Source of the DNA: Arthrobacter sp.
GTDB taxonomy: Bacteria > Actinomycetota > Actinomycetes > Actinomycetales > Micrococcaceae
Reading direction: 5' to 3'
NCBI RefSeq assembly: GCF_031179985.1
Contig: NZ_JAPSHJ010000015.1
Coordinates: forward strand, 22,947-86,946
Length of the DNA: 64,000 bases
The translations under genes and the position numbers were made by a program. The notes under the pieces were generated by a model. The model was given only the letters and a program-made list of their open reading frames with translations. It had not been told where the DNA came from and ran no database searches. Shown here one piece after another: positions 59,735 through 64,000 of the stretch. Each line of letters begins with the position of its first letter. Position 1 is the first letter of the stretch.

Positions 59735-60565
59735 TCACCCGGACGTCTTGTCCCCACCCCGGCTGCGAACCACTGCGTCGGACTCTCCAGGAGCGGAATC
59801 CGACAAATGGGCGGGATGGTCAAAAGTGGGTGCCGGGCCTGCATGCTCGCGGCGGCGCGTGAGATGGAAGAGCCTGTGGGCCAAAATCACAAAGCCGAGC
59901 CAGGCCAGCCCCAGGAGCCATGCGGCGATCACATCCGTCAGCCAGTGATGGCCCAGGAACACCCGGCTCAGTCCCATCGCGGCGGCGAAGAGGATGCCTG
60001 CCGCCACCACGGAGATCCGGATCCACATGTGGGCCACCTCAAGGCATATCAGGTACACCAGGACACCAATCACCACCGTGGTGTTCAGCGTGTGGCCACT
60101 GGGGAAGGAAGGTGATGTCTCGTAGGGGGCAACGGCGTCGACATGGTTCGGACGGGTCCGGCCAAAGAGCCCTTTGCCAACTGATGTTGCAGTGACTGAG
60201 ACAGCCGCAGCACCGGCGACGAGGATTATGGGCCGCCAGGTCCTCGTGGTGAACGTCAGCCAGGCAGTCAGGAAACTGGCCAGGATAGGCATGCCGATGC
60301 TTCCACCGACATTGGTGAAGGCTGTCATCGCCTCGTTCATTTCGGGGCTGCGGATCTCTTTAGCGAAGGCGAGGGCAGGCTGATCGAGGCCTGCCACGCC
60401 GCTTTCGTCCACGACGTCCTCGTAGACTTCTGCCCCCAGGAGTGCCAACGTAACGATCACAGCGCCGCCGATCAGGAGGGTGAGCCATAGAGCCGCGTAT
60501 GGAGCCACCCAGAGCCCATATCGGTCGACCACTGTTTTCAGGACCCGGTCAGTCGCGGGTTTCAT
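59735..60565 (-). CDS. PAP2-family phosphatase (membrane)
   Basis: 276 residues with about six membrane helices. The three motifs of the PAP2 superfamily are clear: [17 protein letters not shown] and [13 protein letters not shown]. It dephosphorylates lipid phosphates such as undecaprenyl pyrophosphate or phosphatidic acid. A GGGGAGG precedes ATG 60565. The C-terminal 35 residues are hydrophilic and basic. Confidence 0.9.
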   Translation of the reverse strand: MKPATDRVLKTVVDRYGLWVAPYAALWLTLLIGGAVIVTLALLGAEVYEDVVDESGVAGLDQPALAFAKEIRSPEMNEAMTAFTNVGGSIGMPILASFLTAWLTFTTRTWRPIILVAGAAAVSVTATSVGKGLFGRTRPNHVDAVAPYETSPSFPSGHTLNTTVVIGVLVYLICLEVAHMWIRISVVAAGILFAAAMGLSRVFLGHHWLTDVIAAWLLGLAWLGFVILAHRLFHLTRRREHAGPAPTFDHPAHLSDSAPGESDAVVRSRGGDKTSG

Positions 60566-60612
60566 GATGCCTCCCCGTTTTTTCTGCTTACAAGGCTGCT
60601 TACCTTCGAAAC

Positions 60613-60618
60613 TATCAT
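60613..60618 (+). promoter_or_regulatory. -10 box of a leaderless promoter for tadA
   Basis: TATCAT is followed by 6 nt and the ATG at 60625; TTACAA (60588-60593) is a possible -35 at 19 nt. Confidence 0.6.
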
Positions 60619-60624
60619 TGAGCC

Positions 60625-61128
60625 ATGACTTCCCCGGAGCCCCGCCATGCTGAATGGATGGGCCTTGCCCTGAGTGAGGCCCGGCTGGCACTGGCCACTG
60701 AGGACGTGCCGATCGGCGCCGTCGTCATCGGTCCTGACGGGACGGTTCTGGGTTCCGGCCGCAACGAACGTGAGGCCCTCGGCGACCCGACGGCGCATGC
60801 CGAGATGGTGGCCATCAGGGAAGCAGCGGCCCGGCTTCGCATGCTGCGGGCGCTCAATGGCGGCCCGGATGACGGCTGGCGGTTGGAGGATTGCACCCTT
60901 GTGGTGACGCTTGAGCCGTGTGCCATGTGTGCCGGAGCAATTGTGCTGGCCCGCATTCCCCGGGTGGTGTTCGGGGCCTGGGACGAGAAGGCCGGAGCTG
61001 CCGGTTCGGTGTTCGATGTCCTCCGCGAGCGCCGCCTCAATCACTGGGTGGAGGTTTACGCGGGTGTCCGGGAGCAGGAGTGCGCCGCGCTGCTCCGTGG
61101 ATTTTTCGCTCAGCACCGGGGCATCTGA
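60625..61128 (+). CDS. tadA: tRNA-specific adenosine deaminase
   Basis: A 167-residue zinc deaminase that converts A34 of tRNA-Arg(ACG) to inosine. The zinc/proton-shuttle motif is PTAHAEMVAI and the Cys motif EPCAMCAGAIVLARIPRVVFG. Length and the DEKAGAAGSVFDVL segment fit TadA. The ATG is leaderless. The cognate tRNA-Arg(ACG) gene lies at 43162-43235. Confidence 0.95.
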   Translation: MTSPEPRHAEWMGLALSEARLALATEDVPIGAVVIGPDGTVLGSGRNEREALGDPTAHAEMVAIREAAARLRMLRALNGGPDDGWRLEDCTLVVTLEPCAMCAGAIVLARIPRVVFGAWDEKAGAAGSVFDVLRERRLNHWVEVYAGVREQECAALLRGFFAQHRGI

Positions 61129-61162
61129 CTTTTCGGCGCGCGCGGTCTTCACGGTCCGGCTT

Positions 61163-62311
61163 TCATCTTCTGCCGCTCTCTTCCCGCTGCAGCGCCTCTC
61201 TGTCCACGGCGTCCAGCACTGTCCGGGCGGTATCCTCCCAACCGGGAAGCCGTTCCCTGGCGGCCAGCGCCGCGGTACGCCATTTTGTGCGGAGGCCCGG
61301 CTCCGTCAACCAGCTCCTAAGAACCTCCGCCAGTGGCGTGGGATCGGTATCGAGCCCGACGGCGGTGCCCGGGAGCGTCCCGCGCTCTCGTTCGCCCCCG
61401 GCTTCCTCGTCGTTCCCCTGCGTAGACCCGGCGTGCAGCGCCTCCACTGCTCCCGTCCCGGCCCGGACTATGACGGGAAGTCCGTGGGCAAGGGACTCCG
61501 GGACCACCAGTCCATAGGCTTCCGCACGGGAGACCAGGAGGCTCAGGTCTGCCGCCTTCCATTCGGCGTCGAACTCCTCGCCGCCCAGCTCCCCAGCCAG
61601 CCGGACGCGTGAATCAACGCCAAGGCGTTCGACGGCGGCACGCACCTCGTTCGCGTACCCTTCGTCCGCGGAATCCGAGCCAATCAGTGAGGCTGTCCAC
61701 GGCAGGTCCGTCAGCTGGGCAAGGGCGCCCAACAGGATCAACTGGTCCTTGTTGGGCAGCAAGGCGGCAACGGCTATGAGATGGGGCGGGTTGGAACCTA
61801 AAGCAAGCGGGGCGGGTTCGGTGCCGGGCAGGGCAGCGGTCACGCCGTCGATCCCATGCCGTTCCCTGACCATGGCAGCAACGGAAGAACTTGTGGTCAT
61901 CACTCCGGCAGCGGCCGCAAGGGTGCGGCGTTCCAACGCGGGACCTTCGACTTCGGGCGTCTTGAGCGGCATATGCAGCAGCACCCAGACGGGCCGCCCC
62001 TCAGCTGCGGAACGCTCCATTTCCTCCGGCGCCCCGGAGGCAACCAATCCGTCCACGATGGTCACCGCCGTGCGGTCCTCCACCGCGAGTTCCGACAGCA
62101 ACGAGCCGAACCGCCGTCGGTCCGCCTCGCTGCCGATTGGCCACTCGCCATCCACCCGGTAAGTGTCCACCTCCACCCCCAGGGCGATCAGCCTCTCGGT
62201 GAGCGCTGCGTTGTAGACGTTGCCTCCCGAGTTGTGGAGCACGTTTCCGGGCACCACCAGCCTGATCCGTCTCGTGGACTTGGGAGAGGCCCCGGGCTGG
62301 GCGGTAGGCAC
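61163..62311 (-). CDS. Glycosyltransferase (GT4-like)
   Basis: 382 residues in a GT-B fold. The N-terminal domain has LVVPGNVLHNSGGNVYNAALTERL; the C-terminal domain has LIAVAALLPNKDQLILLGAL and the sugar-nucleotide motif SLLVSRAEAYGLVVPESLAHGLPVIV (E-x7-E type of GT4). The sugar and acceptor are unknown. GTG 62311 is chosen: GGAG lies 7 nt upstream and the PTPS stop is 4 nt away. It is the last gene of a three-gene operon. Confidence 0.85.
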   Translation of the reverse strand: MPTAQPGASPKSTRRIRLVVPGNVLHNSGGNVYNAALTERLIALGVEVDTYRVDGEWPIGSEADRRRFGSLLSELAVEDRTAVTIVDGLVASGAPEEMERSAAEGRPVWVLLHMPLKTPEVEGPALERRTLAAAAGVMTTSSSVAAMVRERHGIDGVTAALPGTEPAPLALGSNPPHLIAVAALLPNKDQLILLGALAQLTDLPWTASLIGSDSADEGYANEVRAAVERLGVDSRVRLAGELGGEEFDAEWKAADLSLLVSRAEAYGLVVPESLAHGLPVIVRAGTGAVEALHAGSTQGNDEEAGGERERGTLPGTAVGLDTDPTPLAEVLRSWLTEPGLRTKWRTAALAARERLPGWEDTARTVLDAVDREALQREESGRR

Positions 62312-62315
62312 GGAA

Positions 62316-62714
62316 CTACTCCGCCTCGAAGTCCAGAGAATAGGTGGCCCAGGCATCAGGCGTTTCGCGCAGGGTCACATCGATACCGGCAAGTTCCCGC
62401 CCGTCTGCACCGTCGCGGATTTTTGCGGCCACGGCGTCGGCTATGTATTGTGCCAAGGCCTCGGTGGTGCTCAGTCCGCCGGCAAAGTCAGGGTGCTCAT
62501 CGAGGTTGCGGTAGTTGAGGCCCTCCAATACGCCACTGAGAACGTCGCCCGCCTCACCAATGTCCAGGACAATCGCGTTTTCATTGAGCTTCCGACGGCG
62601 GAACGTCACCTCTGCGACGAACGTTGCCCCGTGAAGCCCCTGGGCAGGCCCGAAGACGTCTCCCGGGAGACTGTGGGCGATCATGAAATGATTGCGGACG
62701 GTCAGGCTGAACAC
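62316..62714 (-). CDS. PTPS/QueD-like protein lacking canonical catalytic residues
   Basis: 132 residues of the 6-pyruvoyltetrahydropterin synthase fold: VRNHFMIAHSLPGDVFGPAQGLHGATFVAEVTF, IVLDIGEAGDVLSGVLEGLNYRNLDEHPDFAG, TTEALAQYIADAVAAKI and VTLRETPDAWATY. The usual Cys before the HGH motif is missing and HGH reads HGA, so the catalytic Cys and one zinc His are absent. A normal PTPS or CPH4-synthase reaction is therefore doubtful. GTG 62714 has GAGG 5 nt upstream, 2 nt after the dehydrogenase stop. Confidence 0.8.
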   Translation of the reverse strand: MFSLTVRNHFMIAHSLPGDVFGPAQGLHGATFVAEVTFRRRKLNENAIVLDIGEAGDVLSGVLEGLNYRNLDEHPDFAGGLSTTEALAQYIADAVAAKIRDGADGRELAGIDVTLRETPDAWATYSLDFEAE

Positions 62715-62716
62715 AG

Positions 62717-63751
62717 TTACCTCGTGCTTTCGGTGGAGTTGTTTTCGGTGAACTTGTTTTTGGTGGAGTAGTCGAGGACGTGGCACAGGGCGCCCAGGGT
62801 TCCTTCTGAAAGCCTGTCCACCACCCCGGGAAGGTCCTCGAAGCTGGACGTTCCAGTCAGGAAATGGTCAAAAACGGGATCGCTCAGCAGCGAGACGGCC
62901 AGCTCCAGCCGGTCCGAGGTGCTGCGACGGTGGCGGCGGGAGCGGGCCACGACTCCTACCTGGCTGGCGCGGATGGACAAGCGCCGGGCGTGGAAGTCTT
63001 CACCCAGGGGAACAGAAACTTTTCGGTCCGCGTACCAGGACATCTCGATGATTTCGCCTTCGTCGCCTGCCAGTTTCAGGCAGCGCTCCAGTCCGTCCTG
63101 GGACGCGGAGCAGTGGAACACGATGTCGCAGTCCGCCAGGGCGTCGTCAGGATGGCTGAAATCCACGCCGAGGGCGGCGGCGAAGCCGCTCTTGGAGGGG
63201 TCGACGTCGATGAGTTGCAGCCGCTGGAGCGGAAAGTTCCGCAGGAGTGTGGCTACCATGCCGCCCACGAGCCCGGCACCGACGACGGCGATCCGGTCCC
63301 CCAGCCTCGGCCCGGCCTCCCACAAGGCGTTGACTGCTGTTTCCACGGTGCCCGTCAGCACTGCCCGCTTCGCTGGGACAGCGTCCGGGACGACGGTGAG
63401 CTCGTGCGCTGGGACCACATAATGGTCCTGGTGCGGGTAGAGGCAAAAAACGGTCTTGCCCTCCAACTCTGTGGGGCCTTGTTCCACAACGCCAACGGAC
63501 AGGTAGCCGAATTTCACCGGCGCGGGAAAATGGCCTTCCTGATGCGGAGCGGCCATCCGGTCCTCGATGCATTCCGGTACTCTCGCTGAGTGCACCACCA
63601 TTTCGGTACCCTTGCTGATGCCGGAATAGAGGGTCCGCACCAGCGCCTCCCCCTCTGCCGGTTCCGGAAGGTCCTCTGTCCGGAGTTCCCCCTTGGACGG
63701 GCCCACGGTCCAGTACGCGGTGGCCTTTTGCGGCCTCTCTGAAATGATCAT
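62717..63751 (-). CDS. Zinc-type medium-chain dehydrogenase
   Basis: 344 residues. The MDR fold is seen in LRTEDLPEPAEGEALVRTLYSGISKGTEMVVHS and, for NAD(P), RIAVVGAGLVGGMVATLL with acidic LQLIDVDPSK. The usual zinc-ligand Cys/His cluster is weak. The C-terminus ends in three near-identical pentapeptides (YSTKN, KFTEN, NSTES) encoded by a 15-bp tandem repeat. It is the first gene of the operon with PTPS-like and glycosyltransferase genes, with a 2-nt gap to the next. Confidence 0.82.
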   Translation of the reverse strand: MIISERPQKATAYWTVGPSKGELRTEDLPEPAEGEALVRTLYSGISKGTEMVVHSARVPECIEDRMAAPHQEGHFPAPVKFGYLSVGVVEQGPTELEGKTVFCLYPHQDHYVVPAHELTVVPDAVPAKRAVLTGTVETAVNALWEAGPRLGDRIAVVGAGLVGGMVATLLRNFPLQRLQLIDVDPSKSGFAAALGVDFSHPDDALADCDIVFHCSASQDGLERCLKLAGDEGEIIEMSWYADRKVSVPLGEDFHARRLSIRASQVGVVARSRRHRRSTSDRLELAVSLLSDPVFDHFLTGTSSFEDLPGVVDRLSEGTLGALCHVLDYSTKNKFTENNSTESTR

Positions 63752-63857
63752 CTTGCTTACGAATGTAGTCTCGCTGGCTCACCCGGGGAAGCACCCCGGC
63801 CTTGCGCGCGCCGCCGTTTTGGGGATGGGCGCCCTGCTCCGGTAACCTGTATGGGTT

Positions 63858-63947
63858 GGTGACGTGTCCGAGCGGCCGAAGGTGCAACACTCGAAATGTT
63901 GTTTGGTGTCAAAGCCAACGTGGGTTCAAATCCCACCGTCACCGCCA
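63858..63947 (+). tRNA. tRNA-Ser (CGA)
   Basis: A class II tRNA: acceptor GGTGACG/CGTCACC, anticodon arm CAACA/TGTTG with loop CTCGAAA (anticodon CGA at 63892-63894), a long variable arm, T-arm GTGGG-TTCAAAT-CCCAC and discriminator G. The CCA end is encoded, unlike in the other two serine tRNAs here. Confidence 0.95.
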
Positions 63948-63953
63948 CATAGC

Positions 63954-63998
63954 AAGGCCCCTGGTTCCCTTTGTTTACAAGGGAAGCGGGGGCCTTTC
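63954..63998 (+). terminator. Terminator after tRNA-Ser(CGA)
   Basis: AAGGCCCC (63954-63961) pairs with GGGGCCTT (63989-63996) around an inner TTCCCTT/AAGGGAA stem, ending in TTTC. Confidence 0.85.
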
Positions 63999-64000
63999 TT

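Noticed and set aside
62785..62786. ATG 62786 as the start of the PTPS-like protein
   Set aside because: The extra residues are the antiphase reading of the dehydrogenase tail repeat; GTG 62714 has a ribosome binding site and fits the family start.

Overview
The window is a high-GC chromosomal segment from an actinobacterium of the Arthrobacter/Pseudarthrobacter type (Micrococcaceae). The support is the actinobacterial family content: the proteasome activator Bpa/PafE, DUF2516, GTP-dependent PEP carboxykinase, a TrcRS-like two-component pair and a YhgE/Pip operon. Many genes also start directly 6-7 nt after a TAnnnT -10 box, a leaderless layout common in actinobacteria. Most genes are housekeeping or metabolic. 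No prophage, insertion sequence, CRISPR array or rRNA was seen. Five tRNA genes are present: Thr-CGT, Ser-TGA, Ser-GCT, Arg-ACG and Ser-CGA.

Layout. 1-3.0 kb: start of gpmA, a methyltransferase-like protein, a DUF2516 membrane protein and a cystathionine gamma-synthase/lyase. 3.0-6.5 kb: tmk-holB and a secreted TAP-like peptidase, ending in a run of hairpins before tRNA-Thr. 7-14.4 kb: a methyltransferase, a large secreted RCC1-repeat protein, YceI, cysE, an SRAP/YedK protein and small hypotheticals. 14.5-21 kb (minus strand): aldo/keto reductase, Bpa, cstA-ybdD, a PadR regulator and quinone oxidoreductase. 21.4-27.1 kb: a VOC protein and a 1524-residue secreted nuclease/5'-nucleotidase fusion. 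27.2-36 kb: an FAD/NAD(P)-binding protein, prolyl oligopeptidase, GNAT, MFS exporter and a RecQ helicase fused to a phosphoribosyltransferase-like tail. 36-43 kb: phosphomannomutase, CFA-synthase-like methyltransferase, a PadR/hydrolase operon with a clear operator, and pckG with an upstream Crp/GlxR-type site.

43-53 kb: an unusual flavoprotein, two lipoproteins, a TetR-controlled operon (degenerate ABC-ATPase, YhgE/Pip, TetR), EamA, a SixA phosphatase, a truncated metallo-beta-lactamase remnant and hemerythrin. 53-58 kb: a winged-helix regulator lacking a receiver domain, a long AT-rich control region with phased repeats, a two-component system, then a c-di-AMP (ydaO-type) riboswitch in front of a secreted transglycosylase-like protein. 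58-64 kb: a dense repeat locus between convergent genes, a HAD phosphatase, upp, a PAP2 phosphatase, tadA, and a three-gene operon (medium-chain dehydrogenase, non-canonical PTPS/QueD homologue, glycosyltransferase).

The best candidate for an undescribed system is that last operon. Its pterin-synthase homologue lacks the catalytic Cys and one zinc His, and it sits between a dehydrogenase and a glycosyltransferase; a modified or glycosylated pterin-like product is inferred, not shown. Other strong leads are the TetR/YhgE operon with its non-canonical ATPase, the RecQ-phosphoribosyltransferase fusion, and the repeat locus at 58.16-58.38 kb.
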